Shown in pieces: positions 26,080 to 36,740 of a stretch of DNA of 64,000 nt; position 1 is the first letter of the stretch, and every line of letters starts with the position of its first letter. Origin of the DNA: Listeria weihenstephanensis (GTDB lineage: Bacteria; Bacillota; Bacilli; Lactobacillales; Listeriaceae). The notes beneath the pieces were generated by a model. The model saw nothing but the letters and a program-made list of their open reading frames with translations. It made no database searches and was not told where the DNA came from. The DNA lies in assembly GCF_003534205.1 (NCBI RefSeq), contig NZ_CP011102.1, positions 1,748,036-1,812,035 of the forward strand, written 5' to 3'. Position numbers and translations under genes: made by a program.

Positions 26080-27435
26080 TTACGATAGATTCATTACATC
26101 ATATTTTTCTAGGAATTTCGTGTTAAAGTCACCAGAAATGAAAACTTCATGATCAAGTACACGTAAATGGAACGGTATCGTTGTTGGAATACCTTCAATC
26201 GCAAATTCGCTTAGGGCGCGCTTCATTTTCGCAATGGCTTCATCACGAGTCTCACCATAGCAGATAACCTTAGCAACCATTGAATCGTAATATGGCGGGA
26301 TTTTATAATTTGGATAGGCCGCAGAATCCACACGTACCCCATTGCCACCTGGTGGTAGGTAAAACTTGATTTCTCCTGGTGCAGGCATAAAGTTCTTCTC
26401 TGGGTTTTCGGCGTTAATACGACATTCAATCGCCCATCCAGTTAGTTTTACATCTTCTTGTCTAATGGCCAAACGCTCACCTGATGCTACAAGAATTTGC
26501 TGTTTCACTATATCAACACCTGTAATCCACTCTGTCACGGGATGTTCCACTTGTACACGGGTGTTCATTTCCATGAAATAGAATGTTTTGTCTTTTGGTT
26601 CATAAATAAATTCGATCGTTCCTGCGCCTGAATACTTCACTGCTTTCGCTGCTTTCACGGCCGCTTTCCCCATCTTTTGACGCATTTTTTCATCTAGAGC
26701 TGGCGATGGTGCTTCTTCCACGAGTTTTTGGAGACGACGTTGAATCGTGCAGTCACGCTCTCCTAAATGAATAGCATTACCATAATTATCGGCCATAATT
26801 TGAATTTCAACATGGCGGAAGTCTTGAATGAATTTCTCAATATAAACGCCTGGATCGCCGAATGCTGTTTCTGCTTCTTGTTGTGTAATTTGTAAACCAG
26901 AAACTAGTTTTTCTTCATCTTCTGCGACACGAATACCTTTACCGCCACCACCAGCTGTTGCTTTAATGATGACAGGATAACCAATTTTCTTAGCAAGTTT
27001 TTTGGCTTCTTCCACGTCTTTAATAATACCCGTAGAACCTGGAACAACTGGAACGCCTGCTTTTTTCATCGTTTCACGTGCTACGTCTTTTGTTCCCATT
27101 TGCGAAATAGCATCTGCACTTGGACCGATGAAAATAATATTACAGTCTTGGCAGAGCTCGGCAAAATCAGCATTTTCAGCTAAGAAACCGTAACCTGGAT
27201 GGATCGCATCACAATTTGTCAATACGGCCACGCTAATAATGTTCGACATGTTTAAATAACTTTCTTTCGACGACGCTGGTCCAACGCAGTAAGCTTCATC
27301 TGCTAGTTGGATGTGCAAACTTTCTTTGTCTGCTTCAGAATATATGGCAACCGTTTCAATGTTCATTTCTTTTGCTGCACGAATAATACGAACAGCAATT
27401 TCTCCGCGGTTAGCTATCAGTATTTTTTTTATCAT
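26080..27435 (-). CDS. accC: Acetyl-CoA carboxylase biotin carboxylase subunit
   Basis: 451 residues. It carboxylates biotin on AccB using ATP and bicarbonate in the first step of fatty acid synthesis. N-terminal domain [22 protein letters not shown]-grasp loop [14 protein letters not shown] (about 158-171); [12 protein letters not shown] and [14 protein letters not shown] (about 288-301) carry metal and bicarbonate ligands. It is 13 bases downstream of accB. Confidence 0.97.
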   Translation of the reverse strand: MIKKILIANRGEIAVRIIRAAKEMNIETVAIYSEADKESLHIQLADEAYCVGPASSKESYLNMSNIISVAVLTNCDAIHPGYGFLAENADFAELCQDCNIIFIGPSADAISQMGTKDVARETMKKAGVPVVPGSTGIIKDVEEAKKLAKKIGYPVIIKATAGGGGKGIRVAEDEEKLVSGLQITQQEAETAFGDPGVYIEKFIQDFRHVEIQIMADNYGNAIHLGERDCTIQRRLQKLVEEAPSPALDEKMRQKMGKAAVKAAKAVKYSGAGTIEFIYEPKDKTFYFMEMNTRVQVEHPVTEWITGVDIVKQQILVASGERLAIRQEDVKLTGWAIECRINAENPEKNFMPAPGEIKFYLPPGGNGVRVDSAAYPNYKIPPYYDSMVAKVICYGETRDEAIAKMKRALSEFAIEGIPTTIPFHLRVLDHEVFISGDFNTKFLEKYDVMNLS

Positions 27436-27448
27436 GATACATTACCCC

Positions 27449-27907
27449 TTATTTCTTTCTAACTTTGAATAATGGTTGACCGAATTCCACAAGTTCCCCG
27501 TTAGAAACAAGTACTTCGACGATCTCACCGTTCACATCTGCTTCTACCTCGTTTAGTAATTTCATTGCTTCGATAATACAAACAACGGATTTTACTGTCA
27601 CGACAGAACCTGGCTCTACAAATGCTGGACTTTCTGGATTTGGGGAACCATAGAAAGTTCCAACCATTGGTGACGTCACCACATGAAAATCTTCTGTTGG
27701 TGCAGCTGCTGGAGTTGGCGTTTCTTCTGTTTCAACTTTTGGCGCTGGAAGAACCGCTTGTACTACTGGCGCTGATACTGTTGGTGATACGAGCTCTCCA
27801 CCTTTTCTCATCTTGATTTTTCCTTGTTCTGTTTCATATTCGAATTCCGTCAATGAAGACTCATCTACTAGTTTCACAAGTTGCTTAATCTCGTTAATTG
27901 ATAACAT
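27449..27907 (-). CDS. accB: Biotin carboxyl carrier protein of acetyl-CoA carboxylase
   Basis: 152 residues. N-terminal helix (INEIKQLVKLVDESSLTEFEYE), a Pro/Ala-rich linker (about residues 40-72), and the biotinyl domain with the biotin Lys in IIEAMKLLNEVEA (about residue 117). ATG start with GAGGAGTG upstream. First gene of accB-accC-asp23. Confidence 0.96.
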   Translation of the reverse strand: MLSINEIKQLVKLVDESSLTEFEYETEQGKIKMRKGGELVSPTVSAPVVQAVLPAPKVETEETPTPAAAPTEDFHVVTSPMVGTFYGSPNPESPAFVEPGSVVTVKSVVCIIEAMKLLNEVEADVNGEIVEVLVSNGELVEFGQPLFKVRKK

Positions 27908-27948
27908 TATTTATAACACTCCTCAATATTCATCTATACATTTATATA

Positions 27949-28090
27949 TAAGTTCAAATGCATTCGTCACGCATCCTAATTATTGTACCATACTTTTTAT
28001 AGAAACTCGTAGCTTTAGACTGTTTTTTTGCAAAAAAAATAGCCTTGCCCATTTCTGATGAAAACGAACCGCAAAAGTAGGCTCCATACA
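27949..28090 (-). promoter_or_regulatory. Intergenic region efp-accB: probable efp terminator and accB promoter
   Basis: On the minus strand AGCCT...TTGC pairs with GCAA...GGCT followed by eight T (about 28029-28085), fitting a terminator after efp. Further on, TATGGTACAAT is an extended -10 element about 80 bases before accB; the -35 is poor. Nothing else is seen between the genes. Confidence 0.5.
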
Positions 28091-28113
28091 GGAATAGACA
28101 GACTATTTTTATT

Positions 28114-28677
28114 TTACTGCGCGCGTGATACGTATGATCCGCCGTCTGTTGTATTGACAACAAGCGTGTCATCTACATTGACGAAGAATGGAACGTTAAC
28201 AACTAGGCCAGTTTCAAGTGTTGCCGGCTTTGAACCACCGGAAGATGTATCGCCTTTGATTCCAGGATCTGTTGCCACAACTTTAAGTTCTACCGTGTTT
28301 GGTAAATCAACGCCAAGTGTTTCTCCTTGGTACATCACGATTTGAACTTCCATGTTTTCACGTAAAAATTTCAATTCATATTCGATTTGTTTTTCAGGAA
28401 GCTCGATTTGATCATATGTTTCTGTATTCATGAACACATGTTGATCGCCACTTGCATACAAATACTGCATTTTATTGTTGTCGATTTGGGCTTTGGCTAC
28501 TTTTTCGCCGCCACGGAATGTTTTTTCTTGAATAGCGCCAGTACGTAAGTTACGTAATTTTGAACGAACGAACGCAGCACCTTTTCCTGGTTTTACGTGT
28601 TGGAAATCCAGCACGCGCCAAATACCGTTATCGACTTCGATTGTTAGACCTGTTTTAAAATCATTTACAGAAATCAT
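28114..28677 (-). CDS. efp: Elongation factor P
   Basis: 187 residues, three KOW/OB domains. It relieves ribosome stalling at polyproline. The loop [11 protein letters not shown] carries the conserved Lys32 that is modified in many species (with 5-aminopentanol in Bacillus). C-terminal signature [27 protein letters not shown] is present (residues about 134-158). It follows pepP on the same strand by 71 bases. Confidence 0.97.
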   Translation of the reverse strand: MISVNDFKTGLTIEVDNGIWRVLDFQHVKPGKGAAFVRSKLRNLRTGAIQEKTFRGGEKVAKAQIDNNKMQYLYASGDQHVFMNTETYDQIELPEKQIEYELKFLRENMEVQIVMYQGETLGVDLPNTVELKVVATDPGIKGDTSSGGSKPATLETGLVVNVPFFVNVDDTLVVNTTDGGSYVSRAQ

Positions 28678-28748
28678 CTTGTATCCTCCTACTTTTAAGT
28701 TGGTTTCATCCTTATTTATTTAACCACAAAACGCTCCATTATACAATT

Positions 28749-29810
28749 TTATAAAATAATTAACTCTTTTGGTGAGTGTGTTAAAACTTCATTTCCTGTT
28801 TCGGTGATCAAAATATCATCTTCAATCCGCACGCCACCAATGCCTGGCAAGTAAATACCTGGTTCATCTGTCACAACATTTCCTGGGACTAGAATATTAG
28901 GGCTCTTCATGGATAAATTTGGCCCTTCATGAATTTCCAAGCCAATGCCATGACCTAACGAATGACCAAATGCTTCGCCGTATCCTTTTGAAGCAATGTG
29001 ATCACGAGCAATTGCGTCTGCTTCAATGCCTGACATGCCTGGTTTTAGCGCATCAATGACTTTCAATTGCGCTTCCAGTGTCACCGCGTAAATTTCTTTT
29101 AATTTAGCGCTTGGCTCACCGATCGCGATTGTCCTCGTCATATCGGAGCAGTAGCCTTCATAGTAACAACCGTAATCCATTGTTACAAAGTCACCCACTT
29201 CAATAATTTTATCGGATGCAACGCCATGTGGTAAAGCGGAGCGCAGGCCGGACGCTACAATCGTGTCAAAAGATGAACCAGATGCTCCGTTTCGACGCAT
29301 GAAGAATTCGAGCTCATTGGACACTTCAAGTTCTGTTAAACCAGGTTTGATGAATGTTAAAATATGCTTGAATGCAGCATCCGCGATCTCACAAGCCGTT
29401 TTAATTGCAGCAAGTTCAGACGCTGTTTTCACTTTACGCATATCTTCGAACAAATCGCTAATTGGCTCTAATTTTGCTGAGAAGTAGCTTTGCATTAATT
29501 TATGCTCTGCGACTGTCACATATGCTTCTTCAAAATAAAGCGTTTTAATACCTTGTTCCGCGATAACCGCTTCCACTGTTTCAAAAATCGGGCCCTTATT
29601 TTGGCGAACTTCATATCCTACTGCTTGCTTTGCCGCTTGTTCTGTATATCGGAAATCCGTGATGAAAAATGCTTTTTTCAGTGTAATTAAAGCGATTCCT
29701 GTTGTCCCAGTAAAATCCGCCACGTAGCGACGGTTATAATCACTTGTTACAAGCACAGCCTCGATTTTGTGATCTGCTAGTGCCGCTTGAATTTTTGCTA
29801 ATTTTGTCAT
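28749..29810 (-). CDS. pepP: Xaa-Pro peptidase (aminopeptidase P family, M24)
   Basis: 353 residues. A creatinase-like N-terminal domain (about 1-125) precedes a pita-bread M24 domain. Metal ligands: Asp in TMDYGCYYEGYCSDMTRTIA (about 212-226), His in GHSLGHGIGLEIHE (about 283), and Glu in DEPGIYLPGIGGVRIEDD. It releases N-terminal residues linked to proline. Its location next to efp, also proline-related, is conserved in Firmicutes. Confidence 0.93.
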   Translation of the reverse strand: MTKLAKIQAALADHKIEAVLVTSDYNRRYVADFTGTTGIALITLKKAFFITDFRYTEQAAKQAVGYEVRQNKGPIFETVEAVIAEQGIKTLYFEEAYVTVAEHKLMQSYFSAKLEPISDLFEDMRKVKTASELAAIKTACEIADAAFKHILTFIKPGLTELEVSNELEFFMRRNGASGSSFDTIVASGLRSALPHGVASDKIIEVGDFVTMDYGCYYEGYCSDMTRTIAIGEPSAKLKEIYAVTLEAQLKVIDALKPGMSGIEADAIARDHIASKGYGEAFGHSLGHGIGLEIHEGPNLSMKSPNILVPGNVVTDEPGIYLPGIGGVRIEDDILITETGNEVLTHSPKELIIL

Positions 29811-29950
29811 TCCAATTCCTCCTACTTGTTTTCATTATGTAACGTCTTATTTCGCTCGAATAAAGCTATTCTATCATAAAACCGCGAAAATAACTTTTTT
29901 TATGCGTTATAACTATACGAATGCCTCGAATTAGCGTAGAATAACAAAGG

Positions 29951-29956
29951 TATACT
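29951..29956 (+). promoter_or_regulatory. Probable -10 of yqhQ
   Basis: TATACT 22 bases before the TTG start, with only a weak -35 (GAATTA at 17 bp). Confidence 0.4.
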
Positions 29957-29977
29957 ATATAAGGCTGGTGAACGATT

Positions 29978-30937
29978 TTGAGTGGACAAACAAAAGGAAT
30001 ATACGGTGGACAAGCGGTTGTTGAAGGCGTCATGTTTGGCGGCAGAAGAGAGACCGTGACGGCCATTAGACGAAAAGATGGCACAATTGAATACTTTTAT
30101 TTAACAAAAAATCCGCCCGCTTGGGTTCAAACGTTAAAGCGCATCCCCTTTATTCGGGGTATTGTTGCTTTAATTGAGTCGAGCGCGATTGGATCGAAAC
30201 ATTTAACCTTCGCGACGGATCGCTATGACGAAGATCCATTAGACGAAGCGGAAACGCAGAAAATCGAAAAAAAAGAATCGAAACTCGCAATGTGGCTCGG
30301 TGTTGCTGTTGTTGGTGTTTTATCTTTCATTTTCGCCAAGTTCGTTATGACATTAATCCCGGTATTCATCGCCAATCTTTTCCGACCGATCGTGTCTGGT
30401 GACATGGGACAAATCATGCTCGAAACACTATTTAAATTAATCCTCTTGCTCAGCTATATTTTCGCCGTCTCGCAAACGCCAATTATTAAACGTGTTTTTC
30501 AATATCATGGCGCGGAGCATAAAGTCATCAATTGTTATGAAGCTAATTTGGACCTCACTGTCGAAAATGTACAACGCCAATCACGCTTACATTATCGCTG
30601 TGGTTCTAGTTTTATCTTATTTACTGTGATTGTTGGCATGTTCATTTATATGCTCGTTCCCACAGATCCACTTTGGGCACGCGTGGTCAATCGAATCTTG
30701 CTAATACCAGTCGTTCTCGGCGTTGCATTTGAAGTATTACAACTGACTAATAAATGCCGAAATATCCCTATTTTGAAATATTTAGGCGTACCAGGTTTAT
30801 GGCTACAATTATTGACAACAAAAGAACCTTCCGACGATCAAGCGGAAGTTGCCATCGCATCATTCAATGAGCTTCACCGCGTAGAACGCACGAAACAAGA
30901 AGAATCGCTCCCTGAAAACTTAGAATTACTGGAATGA
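29978..30937 (+). CDS. yqhQ: DUF1385 membrane protein YqhQ
   Basis: 319 residues. Opens with GIYGGQAVVEGVMFGGRRETVTAIRR, the DUF1385 signature. Several membrane helices follow (about 108-132, 152-170, 207-230, 236-252), between them YHGAEHKVINCYEANLDLT and SRLHYRCGSSFILF, both highly conserved in the family. Function is not established. Start TTG with GGTG 7 bases upstream. It begins a short rightward cluster and is divergent from pepP. Confidence 0.88.
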   Translation: MSGQTKGIYGGQAVVEGVMFGGRRETVTAIRRKDGTIEYFYLTKNPPAWVQTLKRIPFIRGIVALIESSAIGSKHLTFATDRYDEDPLDEAETQKIEKKESKLAMWLGVAVVGVLSFIFAKFVMTLIPVFIANLFRPIVSGDMGQIMLETLFKLILLLSYIFAVSQTPIIKRVFQYHGAEHKVINCYEANLDLTVENVQRQSRLHYRCGSSFILFTVIVGMFIYMLVPTDPLWARVVNRILLIPVVLGVAFEVLQLTNKCRNIPILKYLGVPGLWLQLLTTKEPSDDQAEVAIASFNELHRVERTKQEESLPENLELLE

Positions 30938-30948
30938 GGTGAAAAAAC

Positions 30949-31224
30949 ATGCGTAATCTCCCCATTTGGTTTTATATTTTAGCTATTTTCGCAGTGATCG
31001 GTATTTTCTACGTCGGCTTTAAAAGCATTATTTCAAGCCTCGTCGTCTCGATCATCCTAATCCTGATTATTTGGCTACTGTTCCGCTTCTTTAGTAACCG
31101 ACCGAAGAAGGATGATAAATATCAAGCCGCTGTCAAACAGTCGCAAAAAATGCGTGCAAAAAATCAACCACAAACAAAAAAACGAAAAACTTCACTCAAA
31201 GTCATTGATGGAAAGAAAAAATAA
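30949..31224 (+). CDS. SA1362/YqhP-family small membrane protein
   Basis: 91 residues. Two hydrophobic helices (about 4-24 and 27-48) are followed by a strongly basic tail (KKRKTSLKVIDGKKK). It lies 11 bases after yqhQ with GAGGTG before the ATG. Position and layout match the SA1362 family found next to yqhQ and yqhL homologues. Function unknown. Confidence 0.78.
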   Translation: MRNLPIWFYILAIFAVIGIFYVGFKSIISSLVVSIILILIIWLLFRFFSNRPKKDDKYQAAVKQSQKMRAKNQPQTKKRKTSLKVIDGKKK

Positions 31225-31232
31225 GTTATAAT
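31205..31232 (+). promoter_or_regulatory. Promoter of the rhodanese gene
   Basis: TTGATG (31205-31210), 16-bp spacer, TATAAT (31227-31232). It overlaps the end of the preceding gene. Confidence 0.6.
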
Positions 31233-31270
31233 GGTAAATGAGGTAAGATAATCGAAAGGGGTATATCAAC

Positions 31271-31660
31271 TTGAATATAGACTGGAGTTGGGCTTTAGCA
31301 ATTGCAATTTTAGTTGTACTGCTAGGCTATGAAGTGTATCAATTTATTATGCGAAGAAAAGCGTTAACTATTTTGACCGAAGAAGAATTCAAAAAAGACT
31401 ACCGGAAAGCGCAGCTAATCGACGTGCGTGAACCAAATGAATTCGATGCTGGACATATTTTAGGCGCGAGAAACATTCCAATGTCCCAAATGAAAGCTCG
31501 CAAAGCAGAAATTCGTCAAGATTTGCCTGTATACTTGTACTGCCAAAGCGCGCAACGTAGTAACCGCGCAGCAATCATGCTATACAAAAACGGTTACCGC
31601 AACCTGTTCCAACTTAAAGGCGGATTTAAAAAATGGTCTGGAAAAACAAAATCAAAATAA
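31271..31660 (+). CDS. Membrane-anchored rhodanese-like protein (YqhL type)
   Basis: 129 residues. One N-terminal membrane helix (WALAIAILVVLLGYEVYQFI) is followed by a rhodanese domain: LIDVREPNEFDAGHILGARNIPMSQ (about 52-76) and the active-site loop YLYCQSAQRSNRAA with the catalytic Cys at about residue 96. It probably acts in sulfur transfer or cyanide/persulfide handling at the inner membrane face. Start TTG, preceded by GAAAGGGG. Confidence 0.87.
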   Translation: MNIDWSWALAIAILVVLLGYEVYQFIMRRKALTILTEEEFKKDYRKAQLIDVREPNEFDAGHILGARNIPMSQMKARKAEIRQDLPVYLYCQSAQRSNRAAIMLYKNGYRNLFQLKGGFKKWSGKTKSK

Positions 31661-31680
31661 AGAGTTTGACACAGACTGTA

Positions 31681-31719
31681 GAAAAGCCACTAAGCTGTTT
31701 GTAGCTTGAGTGGTTTTTC
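31681..31719 (+). terminator. Terminator after the rhodanese gene
   Basis: GAAAAGCCACT and AGTGGTTTTTC pair, with AGCT/AGCT extending the stem, and T-run at the 3' side. Confidence 0.85.
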
Positions 31720-31751
31720 TATGTAACACTATTTTCTTAGGAGGTTTAACA

Positions 31752-32393
31752 ATGGCGAAAAAAATCCAAACTCCCAAAATACCACCGCAGTTAGCCGAAC
31801 TTGATTCTAACTGGCTTTCTGAAGAGGTGTATTTGCGTGAGGTTCTAATAGAAGATCGTGACTTTGATTTTGATCCCATGGAACGCATCGTGCTTGATCA
31901 GGTTATTTTGCGAAACGTGAATTTTACAACGCTAGAATTCCCCAATATTGAACTTACCGATGTTATTTTTGAAAAGTGTAATCTCTCCAACGTAGTCTTC
32001 ACTTCCGCTATCATTCATCGTTGTCAATTCATTGATTGCAAGCTTACTGGTGCTGATTTATCGGATTCTTTAATTCATAACACGCTTTTCCAAAATTGTT
32101 TAATGACGATGAGTTCACTCGGTTTTTCTAAATTTAAACATGTAGAATGGCAAGGTTGCGCGCTGATTAATGCCGACTTTTACGAAAGTGAATTAAAGCA
32201 TTCTGAAATGGTTGATTGCCAGCTGAATGAAGCTAATTTTTCGAACGTTATCATGGAAAGCATCGATCTCAGCGTCAATCATTTTGAAGGGATCATGGTT
32301 TCTCTCGATAAATTAGGTGATTGTCGCGTTACATCTGAACAAGCCCTCAGCTTTGCGCGAGCTTTAGGCGTTATAATTAAAGAAGACGAATAA
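31752..32393 (+). CDS. Pentapeptide-repeat protein
   Basis: 213 residues. About 25 pentapeptide-like units of A(D/N)LXX form (for example LTGADLSDSLIHNTL, NADFYESELKHS, NEANFSNVIMES) predict a right-handed quadrilateral helix. The ATG at 31752 has a perfect AGGAGG upstream; the frame extends to 31710 but not with a usable site. No known partner is visible. Some members mimic DNA and protect gyrase, but nothing here proves that. Confidence 0.8.
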   Translation: MAKKIQTPKIPPQLAELDSNWLSEEVYLREVLIEDRDFDFDPMERIVLDQVILRNVNFTTLEFPNIELTDVIFEKCNLSNVVFTSAIIHRCQFIDCKLTGADLSDSLIHNTLFQNCLMTMSSLGFSKFKHVEWQGCALINADFYESELKHSEMVDCQLNEANFSNVIMESIDLSVNHFEGIMVSLDKLGDCRVTSEQALSFARALGVIIKEDE

Positions 32394-32433
32394 AAGAAAC
32401 GCCGTGCCTATTTTCCAGGGCACGGCGTTTCTT
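32394..32433. terminator. Bidirectional terminator between the pentapeptide gene and gcvPB
   Basis: A 15-bp GC-rich stem, AAGAAACGCCGTGCC with GGGCACGGCGTTTCTT, and short T-runs on each side. Confidence 0.92.
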
Positions 32434-32439
32434 CTATTA

Positions 32440-33921
32440 TCAAGTGGTTACTTCATCTTCCACTTTTTCATGATAGCGTAAAACAGGTTTTCTAGCAGCT
32501 TGCGTTTCATCTAAACGTTTTACATACGTATTATAAGGGGCTTCCTGAACGATCTCAGGGTTGTCCTCCGCTTCTTTTGCAATCTTGAGCATAACATCGA
32601 TAAATTGGTCTAGCGTCTCTTTCGCCTCTGTTTCTGTCGGTTCAATCATGATTGCTTCTTCTACAATCAATGGGAAATAAACCGTTGGCGGATGGAAATT
32701 ATGATCAAGTAAGCGCTTCGCAATATCTAATGTTCTAACACCCAATTGCTTTTGACGTTTCCCAGAAAGCACGAATTCATGCTTGCAAACTTGGTCAAAC
32801 GGCAAATCGTATGCACCTTCTAGTCGGCGCATCATATAATTCGCGTTTAACACAGCGTATTCCGTTACTTTTTTAAGACCATCTGGCCCCATTGTACGAA
32901 TATACGTATAAGCACGAACGTTGATTCCAAAATTACCATAGTACGGTTTCACGCGGCCAATCGATTGCGGATAATTATAATCAAAGGTGTATTTATCTTC
33001 TTTTTTCGTCAAAACTGGTGTTGGTAAAAATGGAATTAAGTCTTTTTTCACGCCAATCGGGCCTGAGCCTGGGCCACCGCCACCATGTGGACCTGTAAAT
33101 GTCTTATGCAAGTTCAAATGCACAGCGTCAAAGCCCATATCACCAGGACGAACTTTTGACATGATCGCATTTAAATTAGCACCATCATAGTACAGCTTCC
33201 CGCCTGCTTTATGCACGATATCTGCCATTTCCACAATTTCCGTTTCAAAAAGACCAAGTGTATTCGGATTTGTCAACATCAAAGCCGCCGTGTCATCGCC
33301 AACAACACTCTTTAAGTCATCAATATCGACAAGACCCTTATCATTTGATTTCACCGTAATAATATCGAATCCGGCAACAGCTGCGGATGCTGGGTTTGTC
33401 CCATGCGCTGAATCAGGAATAATTACTTTCGTGCGCTTGTGATCACCATTGGCCTCATGAAAAGCGCGGATCAACATTAACGCCGTCCACTCACCATGCG
33501 CTCCAGCGGCAGGTTGTAGCGTCACCTCGTCCATACCAGTGATTTCAACAAGACTTTCTTGCAAATCATACAAAAGTTCCATTGCGCCTTGTACAGACTC
33601 TTCTGGTTGATATGGATGAACATTCGCAAATCCAGGAAAGCGCGCCACTTTTTCGTTAATTTTCGGGTTATACTTCATCGTACAAGAGCCTAATGGATAA
33701 AAACCAGAATCGACACCAAAGTTATGGTTAGAAAGTGTTGTATAATGGCGCATCAACTCCAATTCACTTAATTCAGGCAGGGCTGGAGGCGTCTCACGAA
33801 TGTAAGCTGCTCCAAATAAATCGCTTAAATTAACTTCTGGTACATCACTTTCTGGTAAGCTATATCCAATCCGACCTGGAACAGAACGCTCAAACACTAA
33901 CGGCATTGTTTCGCTATTCAT
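32440..33921 (-). CDS. gcvPB: Glycine dehydrogenase (decarboxylating) subunit 2
   Basis: 493 residues. Pyridoxal-phosphate half of the P-protein; with GcvPA it decarboxylates glycine and passes the aminomethyl group to the H-protein. The PLP Lys is in [19 protein letters not shown] (about residue 271). [10 protein letters not shown] is also typical. The ATG overlaps the gcvPA stop. It is the last gene of gcvT-gcvPA-gcvPB. The H-protein (gcvH) is not in this window. Confidence 0.96.
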   Translation of the reverse strand: MNSETMPLVFERSVPGRIGYSLPESDVPEVNLSDLFGAAYIRETPPALPELSELELMRHYTTLSNHNFGVDSGFYPLGSCTMKYNPKINEKVARFPGFANVHPYQPEESVQGAMELLYDLQESLVEITGMDEVTLQPAAGAHGEWTALMLIRAFHEANGDHKRTKVIIPDSAHGTNPASAAVAGFDIITVKSNDKGLVDIDDLKSVVGDDTAALMLTNPNTLGLFETEIVEMADIVHKAGGKLYYDGANLNAIMSKVRPGDMGFDAVHLNLHKTFTGPHGGGGPGSGPIGVKKDLIPFLPTPVLTKKEDKYTFDYNYPQSIGRVKPYYGNFGINVRAYTYIRTMGPDGLKKVTEYAVLNANYMMRRLEGAYDLPFDQVCKHEFVLSGKRQKQLGVRTLDIAKRLLDHNFHPPTVYFPLIVEEAIMIEPTETEAKETLDQFIDVMLKIAKEAEDNPEIVQEAPYNTYVKRLDETQAARKPVLRYHEKVEDEVTT

Positions 33922-35264
33922 TTTGCACCCTCCAAACTTGCTACTAATGTTTCGATTTCTTCTTTTGTACGCATTTCAGTTACCGCAACCAACATGTGAT
34001 TCGCGTATTTTTCTTCGTATATACCAAGATCATACCCACCGATAATGTCCTGCTCCAACAATTCACGATTGACCTCTTTCACAGGTTTCGATAATTTCAC
34101 AACAAATTCATTGAAAAACGCATCATCGGAAATTACGTTAAACCCTTTATCTTGGAAAACTTTTTTCGCAAAGTGAGCCTTATCAATGTTTTGTTTCGCC
34201 ATTTCAGTGATCCCATTTTTTCCAAGAGCACTCATAGCGACAGATGATGCCAGCGCGTTTAGCGCCTGATTAGAACAAATGTTAGATGTTGCTTTGTCAC
34301 GACGAATATGTTGCTCGCGCGCTTGTAAAGTCAAAACGTACCCTCGCTTGCCATTTTCATCGACCGTTTCTCCAATAAGGCGACCCGGAACTTTACGTGT
34401 CAATTTCGAATTAACCGCGAAATAACCACAGTGAGGCCCACCAAATGCTTCAGAAATACCAAATACTTGGGAATCTCCTACAACAATATCAGCTCCAAAT
34501 TTCCCCGGTGGCGTAAGTGCTCCTAAAGCTAGAGGATTACTTGAAACTACAAATAATGCTTTATTTTCATGCGCTAACGGCTCAATTTCTTGTAGTGCTT
34601 CTACTTGTCCATAAAAATTCGGATACTGTACGATCACTGCAGCAACTGTATCATCAACCTGTGTTTTTAAAGCTTCTAAATCCGTCACGCCGTCCTTTTC
34701 ATCAATTTCAATGACATCAATGTGTTGCCCCTTCGCATACGTTTTAACAACGTTACGCGATTCTGGATGAACAGCTTTTGAAATTAAGATTTTTTTACGT
34801 TTCGTGTGAGCACTTGCAAGCATAGCGGCCTCAGCTAGCGCCGTTCCACCGTCATACATCGACGAATTCGCTAGATCCATGCCGGTAATTTCTGCAATCA
34901 TCGTTTGAAATTCGAATATCGCCTGCAACTCCCCTTGTGATATTTCTGGTTGATACGGTGTGTAAGCCGTGTAAAATTCAGATCGTGAAATAACGCTATC
35001 AACGACTGTCGGAATGTAGTGATTATATACCCCCGCCCCTAAAAAGGAAGTATACGTCACAGAATCCGCATTTTTGGCCGCCATTTTAGCCAACTCTTTT
35101 AAAAGCGCTGGTTCAGACTTCGCTGGCTTTAAATTATAATCCCGGTTAAAACGAATCGATTCTGGAATATCCGTAAAGAGATCATCAATCGATGCCACAC
35201 CAATCGTATCTAACATATCCTTCTCATCTTGCTCTGTCATTGGTAAAAAACGATGTTTAGCCAT
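33918..35264 (-). CDS. gcvPA: Glycine dehydrogenase (decarboxylating) subunit 1
   Basis: 448 residues. Opens [20 protein letters not shown] and contains [37 protein letters not shown] (family hallmark, about 98-122) and [15 protein letters not shown]-like [15 protein letters not shown]. It forms the heterotetramer with GcvPB. Ribosome binding site GGAGG. 18 bases after gcvT. Confidence 0.96.
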   Translation of the reverse strand: MAKHRFLPMTEQDEKDMLDTIGVASIDDLFTDIPESIRFNRDYNLKPAKSEPALLKELAKMAAKNADSVTYTSFLGAGVYNHYIPTVVDSVISRSEFYTAYTPYQPEISQGELQAIFEFQTMIAEITGMDLANSSMYDGGTALAEAAMLASAHTKRKKILISKAVHPESRNVVKTYAKGQHIDVIEIDEKDGVTDLEALKTQVDDTVAAVIVQYPNFYGQVEALQEIEPLAHENKALFVVSSNPLALGALTPPGKFGADIVVGDSQVFGISEAFGGPHCGYFAVNSKLTRKVPGRLIGETVDENGKRGYVLTLQAREQHIRRDKATSNICSNQALNALASSVAMSALGKNGITEMAKQNIDKAHFAKKVFQDKGFNVISDDAFFNEFVVKLSKPVKEVNRELLEQDIIGGYDLGIYEEKYANHMLVAVTEMRTKEEIETLVASLEGAK

Positions 35265-35282
35265 AATTTTATATCCTCCTCA

Positions 35283-36371
35283 TTATTTTGCGCGTTTATA
35301 GAATGGGGTTGGAACTACTTTTGCTTTTAATTTCTTATTACGAACTTCGACTTCGACTTCCGTATCTAGAGCAATATAGTCAATGTCGATAAGCGCCAGA
35401 CCAAGATTTTTACCAAGAGTCGGCGATTGCGTACCACTTGTAACAATTCCGATTTCTTTATCTCCCGCAAAAACTTTATAATCATGACGTGGAATCCCGC
35501 GATCAATCAGTTCAATTCCAACAGATTTACGTGTCAAACCGGACTCCTTTTGATCAATGAGCGCCTTTTTCCCAATGAAATCAGGCTCTTTTTGTAATTT
35601 TACCGCAAATCCTACACCAGCTTCGAGTGGCGAGATATCTTTAGAAAGTTCTTGTCCGTAGAGTGCTAAATTCGCCTCAAAACGTAGTGTATCACGCGCA
35701 CCTAAGCCGATTGGTAAGACATCTTTTTCAAGTATCGCGTCCCAAACAGCCGGTGCATCTTCCGCTTTTGTGTAAATTTCAAAACCATCTTCTCCCGTAT
35801 AACCAGATCGGGAGACGAGCGCGTTTACTCCTGCAACTTGCACGTTATCAACAAAACCAAAGAACGTTAGCGCGCCTAAATCAGCATCAGTCAGGCCAGT
35901 CAATACTTTTTCCGCATTTGGCCCTTGTAAAGCTAGTTGGCCGTAGTCTGCCGATACATTTTCAACAGTCACATCTTCTGCTGCATGGCGCTGCAACCAC
36001 TCAAAATCCTTCTCCGTGTTTGCTGCATTCACAACTAAAAGATAGTCATCTTCTGCTTTCTTGTAGACCACCAAGTCATCTACCACGCCACCAGTTTCAT
36101 AACACATAATATTATATTGCGCTTTTCCATCCTTTAATTTAGAAATATCATTGGATAAAACTTTCTGCAAAAAGTCTAGACTCCCCTTGCCTCGCACCAC
36201 AACTTCCCCCATATGCGATACATCAAATAACCCAGCATTTGTTCTAACAGCTTCGTGTTCCGCCTTTATCCCTGAAAATTGTACTGGCAAATCCCATCCA
36301 CCGAAATCAATCGTTTTTGCCCCATACTTTTCGTAAAGTGGAAAAATTGGCGTTTTCTTTAATTCTGTCAT
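35283..36371 (-). CDS. gcvT: Aminomethyltransferase (glycine cleavage T-protein)
   Basis: 362 residues. It transfers the aminomethyl carbon to tetrahydrofolate, giving 5,10-methylene-THF and ammonia. Signatures: [31 protein letters not shown] (folate site, about 90-108), [14 protein letters not shown] and [14 protein letters not shown]. An upstream in-frame ATG at 36395 lies before the ribosome binding site; GAGGAGG with a 6-base spacer selects ATG 36371 (MTELKKTP). Confidence 0.96.
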   Translation of the reverse strand: MTELKKTPIFPLYEKYGAKTIDFGGWDLPVQFSGIKAEHEAVRTNAGLFDVSHMGEVVVRGKGSLDFLQKVLSNDISKLKDGKAQYNIMCYETGGVVDDLVVYKKAEDDYLLVVNAANTEKDFEWLQRHAAEDVTVENVSADYGQLALQGPNAEKVLTGLTDADLGALTFFGFVDNVQVAGVNALVSRSGYTGEDGFEIYTKAEDAPAVWDAILEKDVLPIGLGARDTLRFEANLALYGQELSKDISPLEAGVGFAVKLQKEPDFIGKKALIDQKESGLTRKSVGIELIDRGIPRHDYKVFAGDKEIGIVTSGTQSPTLGKNLGLALIDIDYIALDTEVEVEVRNKKLKAKVVPTPFYKRAK

Positions 36372-36399
36372 GTGAATCCTCCTCTTTTTTTGCATACTA

Positions 36400-36560
36400 A
36401 AAGGACTTACTCGTTAAAATAAGTCTCTGTCGTGCTCCAAAACAAGGAAAAATGCCTCCAGAGTTGCGTCCCATAAACATCCTTTTGCCTGAGAGTTTCA
36501 CATTCACATGCTTTCCCCGTCGGCGCTGCTAAAATGCAGTCTCTCTGTTTATTTTCATCC
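36400..36560 (-). promoter_or_regulatory. Glycine riboswitch, singlet type
   Basis: Conserved aptamer segments are present in order on the minus strand: ATAAAC-AGAGAG, GCAGCGCCGACGGGG, CTCTCAGGCAAAAGGA, and closing GTTTAT. P1 is ATAAAC/GTTTAT (36547-36552 with 36473-36478). A short GGGACGCAACTCTGGAG segment follows, which fits a ghost aptamer; I see no complete second aptamer. The expression platform has GACTTA...TAAGTC followed by CTTTT (36410-36435), then the gcvT ribosome binding site. Confidence 0.9.
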
Positions 36561-36588
36561 GCTCTTTTATGTATCAGTTGCCTTTCCT

Positions 36589-36618
36589 ATATGTTACCAC
36601 GAGACTCTATCGTTCGGC
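36589..36618 (-). promoter_or_regulatory. Possible promoter of the gcv operon
   Basis: Minus strand TTGCCG, 18-bp spacer, TAACAT, about 35 bases before the riboswitch aptamer. Confidence 0.5.
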
Positions 36619-36740
36619 AAATAATTGAATTCAGTCTTATTAAATCATAATTAAAGCGATATAGTTCGTAATGAAAGGGCTTTATCAACAATTCAACTCA
36701 ATATCGTACGTATGTGAATAATTGTTCAATTTCAATTATC

